From the NCBI RefSeq assembly GCF_027706845.1, contig NZ_JAQGCZ010000010.1, forward strand, positions 124,001-188,000: 64,000 nucleotides of DNA, given 5' to 3'. Shown piece by piece: positions 1 through 9,000 of the stretch. This DNA is from Mycolicibacterium sp. BiH015 (GTDB taxonomy: Bacteria > Actinomycetota > Actinomycetes > Mycobacteriales > Mycobacteriaceae). Numbering within the stretch: position 1 is the first letter of the stretch; the number at the start of each line of letters is the position of its first letter. The translations under genes were made by a program, and so were the position numbers. The notes under the pieces were generated by a model. It saw nothing but the letters and a program-made list of their open reading frames with translations. It ran no database searches and was not told the origin of the DNA.

Positions 1-68
1 GCAGCGTCAAGGTCGGTCTGACAAAGATCGACGGCAACTGGCTGATCGACTCGTTCGACCCGGTATAG
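1..68 (+). CDS. C-terminal end of a Mce-associated-like membrane protein (partial)
   Basis: The window opens inside a reading frame whose first complete codon is at base 3 and whose stop is TAG at 66-68. The visible tail is about 21 residues and includes VGLTKIDGNWLIDSFDPV. That motif, Gly-Leu then Lys-Ile-Asp-Gly-x-Trp-Leu-x-Asp followed by FDPV, resembles the C-terminus of Mce-associated proteins, whose NTF2/VirB8-like periplasmic domain ends this way. The family call rests only on this short tail, so it is tentative. Confidence 0.5.
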   Translation, partial: SVKVGLTKIDGNWLIDSFDPV

Positions 69-88
69 GCCGTATAGCCTCGAGCGCC

Positions 89-757
89 GTGACTGTGACG
101 GCGATCCTGCCCGTTCCGACGAGCCTGGAGTCCCGGCGCGAGGCGGTGTTTTCGCCCGTTGCAGGGCTCTCCCCGCTCGCGCGCATCGTTCGAAGCCTGG
201 CGGCCGCCGCCGACGTGATCGTCGCCGCAGCTGCGCCGCTGGTCGACGAGGTCAAGACATCGCTGGCGGCCCAGGGGCTTTCGGGTACACGGGTGTGCGT
301 GGCCGACGACCCGGGCGTCCCGACGAACTGCATTGCCGCGGCGCTGCGCGTTCCCGGAGTCGCCGAGCAGGTGCTGCTGCACGACATCGCGTGGCCGCTG
401 GTGTCGCCCGTCACGCTGGCTCGTGTGATGGATGCGCTCAGAGACGGAGCAGCTGCGGTGCTTCCGGTGTGTCCGGTCACGGACAGCATCAAAGCGGTGG
501 ACTCCAACGGCACGGTGACGGCCACCGTCGAGCGGACCCCGCTGCGCACCGTCCAATACCCCCGAGGCTTCTCCGCCGCCGTGTTGAGCCGGCTGCTCAC
601 CCATGACGGAGCCGTCGAACTCGACGCGGTGCTCGCCTCAGGGGTGCCGGTGACATATGTCGACGGCGACACCGATGCCATGGCAGTCGAATTGCCCGGC
701 GATGCAAGCTATCTCGCCGCGGTCATCGAAGGCCGGAGCGACGGTTCGGGTTGCTGA
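89..757 (+). CDS. IspD-family protein, probably catalytically degenerate
   Basis: A 222-residue protein that aligns by eye along its length with 2-C-methyl-D-erythritol 4-phosphate cytidylyltransferase. HDIAWPLVSP stands where IspD has HDAARPLV, DSIKAVDSNG where it has the DTIK element, and RTVQYPRGF where it has the VQTPQ-F motif. The N-terminal CTP-binding loop (AAGxGxR followed by Lys) is absent and replaced by a stretch starting TAILPVPTSLESRR, and the Arg of DAARP is Trp. A pseudoenzyme or a nucleotidyltransferase with altered substrate is therefore more likely than an active IspD. Its 3' end overlaps the convergent, intact IspD-like gene by 35 bp. The start may be the GTG at 89. Confidence 0.75.
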   Translation: MTVTAILPVPTSLESRREAVFSPVAGLSPLARIVRSLAAAADVIVAAAAPLVDEVKTSLAAQGLSGTRVCVADDPGVPTNCIAAALRVPGVAEQVLLHDIAWPLVSPVTLARVMDALRDGAAAVLPVCPVTDSIKAVDSNGTVTATVERTPLRTVQYPRGFSAAVLSRLLTHDGAVELDAVLASGVPVTYVDGDTDAMAVELPGDASYLAAVIEGRSDGSGC

Positions 758-1439
758 GCAGACGCTGTGCGACGGCGATGTCGCGGGCATACGTCACCTT
801 GAGGTTGGCCGTGTCCCCGTGGAACGTCCGAACCTCGACATCGGTGTAGTACTCGATACACGAGGACGTGTCGGTGCCCTCGAACCCGTCGCGCTCCGCG
901 CTGCGATAGGCGTGAAGGAGATCTCTCGCCCGGAAGGCCTGCGGCGTCTGGACTCTGACCAGCCTCGCGCGGTCGGGCACCGGATCGAGGCCGTGCTCGC
1001 CCGACGCCGCCAGGTTCTCGACCGGCAGGGCGGGCAACGCGCCGCCGAACTCGCGGGCCAGCGTGATCGCCTCGCGGAACATTTCCGGTCCCGCGAGTGG
1101 CCGGGCGGCGTCGTGGATGGCGACCACGTCGACGCTGCCCGACTCGATGTCAGCGGCCAGATACCTCACGACGTTGGTCTCCGAACCATGCCTGGTGTCA
1201 GCACCTTCGACCAATTCGATTGCGGCATGGCCGAGTTCGCGGTGGACGGTGTCGCGAGCGAGATCGAACTCGCCCTTGCGGAACACCAGGACCGTCCTCG
1301 CGATCTCTGGGAGCCGAGTCAAGGTGTCCAGCGACCACGACAGCATGCTGCGCCCGGCCAACGGCAGATAGGCCTTGTTCCCGTCAGCGCCCACCCGGGT
1401 ACCGAGGCCCGCGGCCAAGACCACACCGACGGCGTCCAT
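723..1439 (-). CDS. IspD-like 4-diphosphocytidyl nucleotidyltransferase
   Basis: A 238-residue GT-A-like nucleotidyltransferase of the IspD family. The N-terminus has LAAGLGTRVG then NKAYLPL, giving the Arg15 and Lys22 expected to bind and activate CTP. It also keeps IHDAARPL, RVQTPQAF and the C-terminal TANLKVTYARDIAVAQ element. I start it at the ATG at 1439 because that Met sits directly before the conserved strand; an in-frame extension to 1523 has no homology. In M. tuberculosis the housekeeping ispD lies elsewhere, next to ispF, so this is probably an extra paralogue; its true substrate is open. It converges on the degenerate IspD-like gene and diverges from the LtrA gene. Confidence 0.8.
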   Translation of the reverse strand: MDAVGVVLAAGLGTRVGADGNKAYLPLAGRSMLSWSLDTLTRLPEIARTVLVFRKGEFDLARDTVHRELGHAAIELVEGADTRHGSETNVVRYLAADIESGSVDVVAIHDAARPLAGPEMFREAITLAREFGGALPALPVENLAASGEHGLDPVPDRARLVRVQTPQAFRARDLLHAYRSAERDGFEGTDTSSCIEYYTDVEVRTFHGDTANLKVTYARDIAVAQRLLSNPNRRSGLR

Positions 1440-1564
1440 GACGCGAACCTTATCGTGGCGCCGAACGGCCACGTCGATGACAGCGCGGCAGCCGCACCTC
1501 GGCCGACGCGTCGGGCGCCTCACGCGCGGCTACGCTCTGCCCTGCGGAGGAAAGGGGACGAGCA

Positions 1565-2833
1565 GTGAGCGAGCAACCGCACCGACCGGTCGGCCAGTTG
1601 CACCGGATCAGGCAGATGGCCGGGCGCGACCCGCACGAGACGGGCCGAGTCGCAACCCCGCTGGAGCTGTTGTTCGACCTGACCTTCGTTGTGGCTTTCG
1701 GCATCGCGGCGTCGCAGTTTGCGCACCTGCTGGCCGCGGGGCACGTGGCAGCGGGGCTGGCCGCGTTCTTCTTCGCGATGTTCGCGGTGTGCTGGGCCTG
1801 GATCAACTTCAGCTGGTTCGCCTCGGCCTACGACACCGATGACTGGGTGTACCGGCTCACGACGATGCTGCAGATGGTCGGTGTCATCATCCTGGCGCTC
1901 GGACTGCCGCAGATGTACGCGTCGATCGAACACGGCGGCCACGTCGACAACGCCGTGGTGGTCGCGGGCTATGTGGTGATGCGCGTCGCGATGGTGGCCC
2001 AGTGGTTGCGGGCCGCCAGGCAGGATCCCCGGCGACGCAAGGCGTGCCTGACCTATGCGCTGTGGATCACTGTTGCCCAGATCGGCTGGATTGCAGCCAT
2101 TTTCGTCCATACCTCGGTGCCTGTGACGATCGCGATCGTGCTGTTGCTGGTGCTGATCGAGATCATGGGTCCCGTCATCGCCGAAGTCCGGCAAGGTGGC
2201 ACGCCGTGGCACGCCCACCACATCGCCGAGAGGTATGGGCTCTTCACGATCATCGCTCTCGGTGAAGGCGTGGTCGGAACCGTCGCATCGCTGACCGCGG
2301 TGGTCGGCGAGCAGGGCTGGTCGGTCGAGGCGGTGTTCGTTGCCGTGTCGGGCATCGGTCTCACGTTCGGCATGTGGTGGACCTACTTCGTCCTGCCACA
2401 GGCCGACATTCTGCACGCCCGCCGTGAGCGTTCCTTCTGGTTCGGTTATCTGCACATCGTTGTGTTCGCCTCGATCGTCGCGACCGGTGCGGGCCTGCAC
2501 GCTGCCGCCTACTACATCGAGGACCACTCCGAGCTGACATCGATCGCCACGGTGATGAGCGTCGTCATCCCGGTGGGGATCTACATCCTGGCGATCTACG
2601 TGCTCTACTCACTGATGGCGCACAAGGTGGAGCCCTTCCACGTGCTGCTGGTGGTGCTCACCGCGGCGGTGCTCGGTCTGGCGGTGTTGCTGGCGGCCAA
2701 CGGCATCTCGATGGCCAACAGCCTGCTCGTCGTCACGCTGGCGCCCGTGGTGTCCGTGGTCGGCTACGAGCTGGTCGGACACCGGCATGCAGCCGCCGCG
2801 GTCGCGAGGAACGTATCGACTACCTCGTCATAG
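1565..2833 (+). CDS. Low temperature requirement protein A (LtrA) family membrane protein
   Basis: A 422-residue polytopic membrane protein. The N-terminal region shows the family signature in which Glu-Leu-Phe-Asp-Leu precedes the first membrane segment (TPLELLFDLTFVVAFG), followed by many hydrophobic helices running to the C-terminus. A central RYGLFTIIALGEG motif also fits LtrA. The family was named from Listeria cold growth, and its molecular activity is not established. The GTG start at 1565 is preceded by a GGAGG-type site at about 1546. The last 14 bp overlap the convergent MFS gene. Confidence 0.9.
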   Translation: MSEQPHRPVGQLHRIRQMAGRDPHETGRVATPLELLFDLTFVVAFGIAASQFAHLLAAGHVAAGLAAFFFAMFAVCWAWINFSWFASAYDTDDWVYRLTTMLQMVGVIILALGLPQMYASIEHGGHVDNAVVVAGYVVMRVAMVAQWLRAARQDPRRRKACLTYALWITVAQIGWIAAIFVHTSVPVTIAIVLLLVLIEIMGPVIAEVRQGGTPWHAHHIAERYGLFTIIALGEGVVGTVASLTAVVGEQGWSVEAVFVAVSGIGLTFGMWWTYFVLPQADILHARRERSFWFGYLHIVVFASIVATGAGLHAAAYYIEDHSELTSIATVMSVVIPVGIYILAIYVLYSLMAHKVEPFHVLLVVLTAAVLGLAVLLAANGISMANSLLVVTLAPVVSVVGYELVGHRHAAAAVARNVSTTSS

Positions 2834-4073
2834 CCGCGAACGCGACCGGATCGTCCTTGGCGAGTTGCCTGCGCGCCTTCCGGCGGGTGATCAGGATGCC
2901 GGTGATCGCGAGCGCCCACACCACGTACTGAAGGGTCCAGGCGATTCGGAACGACTCGAAGGAGATGCCGCCTGCAGCCTCCATCGCCATCCCCATCGCC
3001 TGCATCAACAGCAGCGACGCCAGGAAACCGCCCATGTTGACCATGCCCTGTGCCGTGCCGAGCGTCGCACGGGTGTTGAACGTCCTGGCAAAGTCGAAAC
3101 CGACCATCGAACCGGGCCCGCCGAACGACATCACCGTGATCAGCGCGATGAGCAACCACAGCGGGGCGGGGCCGGGCAGCGCGAGCACGATGGTCCACAT
3201 CAGGGCGTTGCTCGCGATGATCGCCAGCACCAGACGCGACCGGCGGTGGGGATGGCGACCCGTCAGGAACCCGATCAACACCCCGAAGCCGACCGCGGTG
3301 GCGACCGATAAGCTGAGCAACGCACCGGCAGCGCCCGCCGAAAGCCCTTGCGCCTCCGTCAAATAGGGAACACCCCACATCAACGCGAACACAGTGAGCG
3401 AGAACTGGGTCCCCATGTGGGTGAAGAATCCGAGTCGGGTGCCCGGACGCAGCCATACGGTCTTGACGCTGCGCAGCGTCTCGCGGACGGACATGGCTTC
3501 GCCGGTGGTTGCGGCGCCGTCCGGAGTGTTCTTGACGACGAGAAGTGTCAGCACAATCGACAGCACGCCGAGTGCTCCGGCGGAGACGTAGGCGACCTCC
3601 CATCCGCCGGCGTGAAGCACGGCCAGGAACGGTATGGCCGACAGCACCTGACCCAGTTGGCCGAAAATCCCCGTCAGCTGGGTGACCAGTGGAATCCGTC
3701 GCGGCGCGAACCAGTGGGGGACGAGGCGCAGGACGGAGATGAACGTGAAGGCATCGCCGAGGCCGACCACGGCGCGGGCAGCGATGGCTGTAGGCAGCGA
3801 CTCGGTGAGCGCGAGAACCAGTTGGCCCGAACCCATCATGGCGGCCCCGGCCACGATCATCGCGCGGGACCCGAATCGATCGAGGAGAAGCCCGGCCGGC
3901 ACCTGGGCACCCGCGTAGACGACGACCTGAAGGACGACGAACGTCGACAACAGCGAGGGGCCTGTGCCGAAGCGGTCCGCCGCCGCGAGCCCGGAGACGC
4001 CCAGCGTGGTTCGGTCCAAGACGGCGACGACGTAGGCGAGCAACCCGGTCGCCCAGACGATCCAGGCACGCAC
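2820..4073 (-). CDS. MFS transporter
   Basis: A 417-residue major facilitator with about 12 membrane segments. GLLLDRFGSRAMIV matches the loop 2-3 MFS signature (G-x3-D-R-x-G-x-R). I place the start at the GTG at 4073, because GAGGTG lies 7 bp upstream and the first helix (AWIVWATGLLAYVVAVL) follows directly; the 47 upstream in-frame codons show no membrane segment. The substrate is unknown. It is transcribed away from a MerR-type regulator, the usual layout for an efflux or uptake gene under a dedicated regulator, so control by that MerR protein is a reasonable inference. Confidence 0.9.
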   Translation of the reverse strand: MRAWIVWATGLLAYVVAVLDRTTLGVSGLAAADRFGTGPSLLSTFVVLQVVVYAGAQVPAGLLLDRFGSRAMIVAGAAMMGSGQLVLALTESLPTAIAARAVVGLGDAFTFISVLRLVPHWFAPRRIPLVTQLTGIFGQLGQVLSAIPFLAVLHAGGWEVAYVSAGALGVLSIVLTLLVVKNTPDGAATTGEAMSVRETLRSVKTVWLRPGTRLGFFTHMGTQFSLTVFALMWGVPYLTEAQGLSAGAAGALLSLSVATAVGFGVLIGFLTGRHPHRRSRLVLAIIASNALMWTIVLALPGPAPLWLLIALITVMSFGGPGSMVGFDFARTFNTRATLGTAQGMVNMGGFLASLLLMQAMGMAMEAAGGISFESFRIAWTLQYVVWALAITGILITRRKARRQLAKDDPVAFAAMTR

Positions 4074-4425
4074 GAGCTGACACCTCACAATTAGCTGACT
4101 TTGTCTTAATGTCCTGCGCGACGCGGCAGGCAGTCCCATCGTCGCGCACTTGCGGTGCCCGGCGCCAATCGAATTGCTCACAGGTAGCGGGGCCAATCCC
4201 GTCCGTACAGGCACAGAAGTTGGCTAAAGCTGCACATCGATGTGGACAAATTGACTATAACCTCATTATTCGCGCTGATAGCCGTTCGTATTGCACAGAG
4301 GGGCACCGGAAGGTTGATGATCGAGATAATTCGCTCGTTTTGCACCCGAGGGGGCTACAGTGTGTGCATGTCCCGCCCAGGTCTCCGACGTGCCTGGCGC
4401 GCCGCACCCGTGGAGACGCTGCTGC
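4074..4425. promoter_or_regulatory. Divergent MFS/merR control region
   Basis: This 352-bp spacer has no credible gene. It is AT-richer than its surroundings between about 4230 and 4345. On the + strand TTGACT (4251-4256) and TGATAG (4276-4281) are 19 bp apart, the over-long spacing typical of promoters that MerR-family proteins untwist. No convincing dyad was seen inside the spacer, so the assignment is tentative. Confidence 0.4.
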
Positions 4426-5166
4426 ATGGCTGAATACCGGCTCGAAGACCTCGCCCGGGTGTCGGGAGTCAGCGCCCGGAACATCCGCGCCTACCGCGAG
4501 CGCGGGCTGCTCGACGCGCCTCGCCGGGTCGGCCGCTCGGCGCTGTACGACGACTACCACCTGTCCCAGCTCAACACCATCAGCCACCTGCTGCGCAAGG
4601 GGTACAACTCGGCACACATCGCAGAGTTCTTCGCAAGCATGCGTCAGGGAACAGACCTGGCAGACATTCTGGGCTTGCAGCAGGCAGTGCTGGGCCCGTC
4701 CAAGAAGTCACCCAACAACAGCACGTCGATGACCATCGACCCGGACAGCGATGAAGGCCGAAAGCTCGTCGAATACGGCCTCGCCGACGTCGTCGGAGGC
4801 AAGATCAGGGTCAACGACGGCACGGCAGCGGAGATTCTGGAGCGCTCGCCCGATCAGCTGCTCTACGTGCGGGCGCTGTTGAGGTTCGTCGAGGCCGCCG
4901 CGGAGTCCGTCGACGATCTTGCCGAGGCGTTCGTCGAGAGTCTTGTCGAGCTGTATCGCACGCGCGTCGGCGCCGACTACCTGCCGCGCCCCGACGAGAT
5001 GGACGAGATCCGCAGGATCGTGGACGACTATCGCGCTCTGGGGGAGAACGTCATCGCGGCCCGGTTCGACCAGGCGACGCGTCGCCACATGGTCACGTCT
5101 GCCTCCGACTACACCGCAGGAATCCTGCTCGGCGGAGCATGGGAGCCTCGGCGTCGCGGCGCTTGA
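4426..5166 (+). CDS. MerR family transcriptional regulator
   Basis: A 246-residue protein starting MAEYRLEDLARVSGVS. The N-terminal 70 residues form a MerR winged HTH: the recognition helix and ARNIRAYRERGLLDAPRR are the classic MerR pattern, and SALYDDYHLSQL follows. The remaining 170 residues are an effector or dimerisation region of unknown ligand with no cysteine cluster, so metal sensing is unlikely. The ATG at 4426 is preceded by GGAG at 4412. It probably controls the divergent MFS gene. Confidence 0.88.
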   Translation: MAEYRLEDLARVSGVSARNIRAYRERGLLDAPRRVGRSALYDDYHLSQLNTISHLLRKGYNSAHIAEFFASMRQGTDLADILGLQQAVLGPSKKSPNNSTSMTIDPDSDEGRKLVEYGLADVVGGKIRVNDGTAAEILERSPDQLLYVRALLRFVEAAAESVDDLAEAFVESLVELYRTRVGADYLPRPDEMDEIRRIVDDYRALGENVIAARFDQATRRHMVTSASDYTAGILLGGAWEPRRRGA

Positions 5167-6035
5167 ACCCGCCGAGCCAGGTACCTCGTATACCTGGCAA
5201 CCACACGTCCGCGCAGGTGATCACGGTGGATTCCCGGTCCACGCGTCGAGGGACGACGGCGTCTCCTCCCAACGCTGCACGTGGCGGGTGCTGCCGTGTC
5301 TGCGCCGGCATCGCAGCGTTCGATCGGGTGCTTCGTGACGTCGTCGAACGCGCATTGTGGCAGCACAACCTCTTGCGCCCGACCCACTGACGTCCTGCCG
5401 CCGGCCGGCGGGGACGGGCAGCTGGATAGACGGCGTCGGTGCTCGTCAAGCACATTCTCGGGCCAGCTGTCGGTCAGGGGTACGTGCGCGGCCCGACATT
5501 TCGCATCCGGACTTACTCATTAGTAGGTTTTCGCAGCAAACTTGTGTCCACGCAGCGAAGCGTTGACAAGACACTTTTTCTGATCTTGTCGTCCGCGGGC
5601 GAGCCGTTACGACGCAGCCCGAGGATCAAAAAACTTAGATAACGATTCGATAACAATACTGCTTTGAACTGCGATTCTTTCTTACTCGACCGTAACCACC
5701 CGCAAGCAGGACGTTTGTCCCGGATACCTCGCGGCGCTCGTAAAGCGCGCGTTATGCAACGCGCGGTTACCGATGCGTAGAACTCGCCAGTAACCATTTC
5801 AGGCGCCAAACTGGGCGAGTCTCTTATGACACTCTTAGTACGGCTGGAGTGTCCGCCCACGGGCTCCATGGAACGCGGCGACCGCGGCCCAGAGCGCCGC
5901 GGACGAGAACAGCCGGATTCGACGCCGAATCGCAAGGCCCACCCGGGTGCACAGGCAAGCACCCGCGAGAAGCACAGCACCGAGCCTCACCCCAGCGATG
6001 TAGAGCGCGGAACAGCACCGAGGAGAACACAAGAC
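5167..6035 (+). promoter_or_regulatory. Long non-coding region upstream of fas
   Basis: About 870 bp separate merR from the fas start, and I see no convincing gene in them. The segment 5500-5700 is clearly AT-richer than the flanks and contains TTGACA at 5563. A short dyad TACT-N4-AGTA lies at about 5514-5525, followed by GGTTT...AAAC arms at about 5526-5541. In mycobacteria fas-acpS is controlled by the TetR-type activator FasR, which binds inverted repeats upstream of fas, so these dyads are candidate sites. No -10 with good spacing to the TTGACA was found. Confidence 0.4.
5176..5198 (+). terminator. Hairpin terminator after merR
   Basis: Perfect 8-bp inverted repeat, GCCAGGTA (5176-5183) and TACCTGGC (5191-5198), with a 7-nt loop, 9 bp after the merR stop. 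There is no T-run, as is common for mycobacterial intrinsic terminators. Confidence 0.55.
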
Positions 6036-9000
6036 GTGACGATCAACGACCACCACCGTGCGACCACCGGCTCAGACGAGGCCGACCAGGCTTTCGAACC
6101 CCTCACCGGAACGCACGCACTCGTCGATCGGCTGCACTCCGGGGAGCCCTACGCCGTGGCGTTCGGCGGCCAGGGCGGCCCCTGGCTGGAGAACCTCGAA
6201 GAACTCGTGAACTCCGCCGGAATCGAATCTGAGATCAGCCAGCTGGTCGCGGAGGCCGAACTACTGCTCGAACCGTTGGCGCGCGAGCTGGTCGTCGTCC
6301 GCCCGATCGGCTTCGAACCCATGAAGTGGATCCGGGCGCTCGCGGCCGACGAGCCGCTGCCCTCAGTCAAGGACCTCACTACCGCGGCCATCTCCGGGCC
6401 CGGCATCCTGCTCACCCAGATGGCCGCTCAGCGGGCGCTCAAGCGTCAGGGCCTCGATCTCGACGGTCACCCGCCGGTCGCCATCGCCGGCCACTCACAG
6501 GGCGTCACCGCCGTGGAATCGCTCAAGGCCCGCGGTACCCGGGACGTCGAACTGCTCGCCATCGGCCAATTGATCGGCGCGGCCGGCTCGCTGGTGTCGC
6601 GCCGCTGCGGGATGGTCGGTCGTGGCGACAAGGCGCCGATGGTTTCCGTGCTCAACGTCGACCCGGGCCGGATGGCAGAGCTGCTCGACGAGTTCGCCCA
6701 GGATGTCCGCACTGTCCTGCCCCCGGCGCTGTCCATCCGCAACGGGCGGCGCTCGGTCGTCATCACCGGCACCCCGGAACAGCTCGCCCGCTTCGAGCTC
6801 TACTGCGAGAAGATCACTGAAAAGGAAGAGGCGGAGCGCAAGAACAAGACCCGCGGCGGCGCCATCTTCCGCCCGATCTTCAACCAACTCAACGTCGAGG
6901 TCGGTTTCCACACACCGCGCCTTGCAGGCGGCGTCGACCTCGTCAACGAGTGGGCGGCGCGCACCGGCCTGGACCGTGAGCTCACCCGTGAGCTGACCGA
7001 GACCATCTTCGTCAAGCCCGTCGACTGGGTCGCCGAGGTCGAAGGCCTCGCCGCCACCGGGGCCAAGTGGATCGTCGACCTGGGGCCGAGCGACACCGTG
7101 ACGCGCCTGACCGCGCCGGTGATCCGCGGTCTGGGAATCGGCATCGTGCCTGCTGCCACCCGCGCCGGCCAGCGCAGCCTGTTCACCGTCGGCGCGGCGC
7201 CCGCCGTCGCCCCGGCCTGGTCCAGCTACGCCCCGCAGCCTGTCGCGCTGCCCGACGGCTCGGTCAAGGCGTCCACGAAGTTCACCCGCCTCACCGGACG
7301 CTCGCCGATCCTGCTCGCCGGCATGACGCCGACGACCGTGGACGCCAAGATCGTCGCCGCTGCTGCGAACGCCGGCCACTGGGCCGAGCTCGCCGGCGGC
7401 GGCCAGGTCACCGAGGAGATCTTCGACGCCCGCATCCAGGAGCTCACCCAGCTGCTGGAGCCGGGCCGAGCCATCCAGTTCAATTCGCTGTTCCTGGACC
7501 CCTATCTGTGGAAGTTGCAGATCGGCGGCAAGCGCTTGGTGCAGAAGGCCCGCCAGTCCGGTGCTCCGATCGACGGCGTGGTCGTCACCGCGGGCATCCC
7601 GGACCTCGAAGAGGCCGTCGACCTGATCGAAGAGCTGCACTCCGTGGGCATCAGCATGGTGACCTTCAAGCCGGGCACCGTCGACCAGATCAAGTCCGTC
7701 ATCAAGATCGCCGCCGAGGTTCCCGACCGTGACGTCATCGTCCACATCGAGGGCGGGCGCGCCGGCGGACACCACTCCTGGGAGGACCTCGACGACCTCC
7801 TGCTGAGCACGTACGGCGAGCTCCGCAAGTACCCCAACGTCACGATCTGCGTCGGCGGCGGCATCGGCACCCCTGAGCGGGCCGCGGAGTACCTGTCCGG
7901 CCAGTGGGCCAAGCCCTACGGCTTCCCCGAGATGCCGGTCGACGGCATCCTCGTCGGCACCGCCGCCATGGCCACCCTGGAGGCCACCACCTCACCGGCC
8001 GTCAAGCAGCTGCTTGTCGACACCAACGGCACAGACACCTGGGTCGGCGCGGGTAAGGCGATCAACGGCATGGCCAGCGGCCGTAGCCAGCTGGGCGCCG
8101 ACATCCACGAGATCGACAACACCGCGTCGCGCTGCGGCCGCCTGCTCGACGAGGTGGCCGGTGACGCCGACGCCGTCGCCGAGCGTCGCGACGAGATCAT
8201 CGCGGCCATGGCGAACACCGCCAAGCCGTACTTCGGCGACATCGCCGACATGTCGTATCTGCAGTGGCTGCAGCGCTACATCGAGTTGGCCATCGGTGAC
8301 GGCGACAGCACCGCCGACACCGCGGCCCCGGGCAGCCCGTGGCTGGCTGACACCTGGCGCGAGCGCTTCGAGGAGATGCTCAAGCGCGCCGAGGCCCGCC
8401 TCAACGAGAAGGACTCCGGTCCCATCGAGTCGCTCTTCGACTCCAGTGCGGAAGGTCAAGCGCTGCTGGATAATCCGGAAACCGCGATCGCCGCGCTGCT
8501 GGCCCGCTACCCGGATGCCGAGACCGTCAAGCTGCATCCCGCCGACGTTCCGTTCTTCGTGACCCTGTGCAAGAAGCCCGGCAAGCCGGTCAACTTCGTG
8601 CCCGTCATCGACAAGGACGTCCGGCGCTGGTGGCGCTCAGACTCGCTGTGGCAGGCCCACGATGCCCGCTACACCGCCGATCAGGTGTGCATCATCCCCG
8701 GTACGCAGGCCGTCGCGGGTATCACCCGTGTCGACGAGCCCGTCGGTGAGCTGCTCGACCGCTTCGAGCAGGAAATCGTCGACCGCGTGCTCGCCTCCGG
8801 CGCGAAGCCGCTCCCGGTGGTGTCTCGGCGTCAGGCTCGCTCCGACGTCAGTGGACCGCTCGCCGTGGTGCTGGACTCGCCTGACGTGCTGTGGGCGGGA
8901 CGCACCGCGATCAACCCGGTGCACCGTATCGGCGCGCCGAAGGAGTGGCAGGTCAACGACGTGCCCGGCAAGCCAAGCGCGACTCACCCCAATACCGGTG

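Noticed and set aside
657..1568. Long plus-strand frame opposite the IspD-like gene
   Set aside because: Antisense to a gene with complete IspD motifs; its protein has no family-like pattern and is GC-driven shadow coding.
5513..5980. Minus-strand frame in the fas leader
   Set aside because: No ribosome site, base composition does not follow codon structure, and the region is better explained as control sequence.
5826..6035. In-frame upstream extension of fas
   Set aside because: No ribosome site near 5826 and no similarity to the FAS I N-terminus; GTG 6036 has AGGAG at the right distance.
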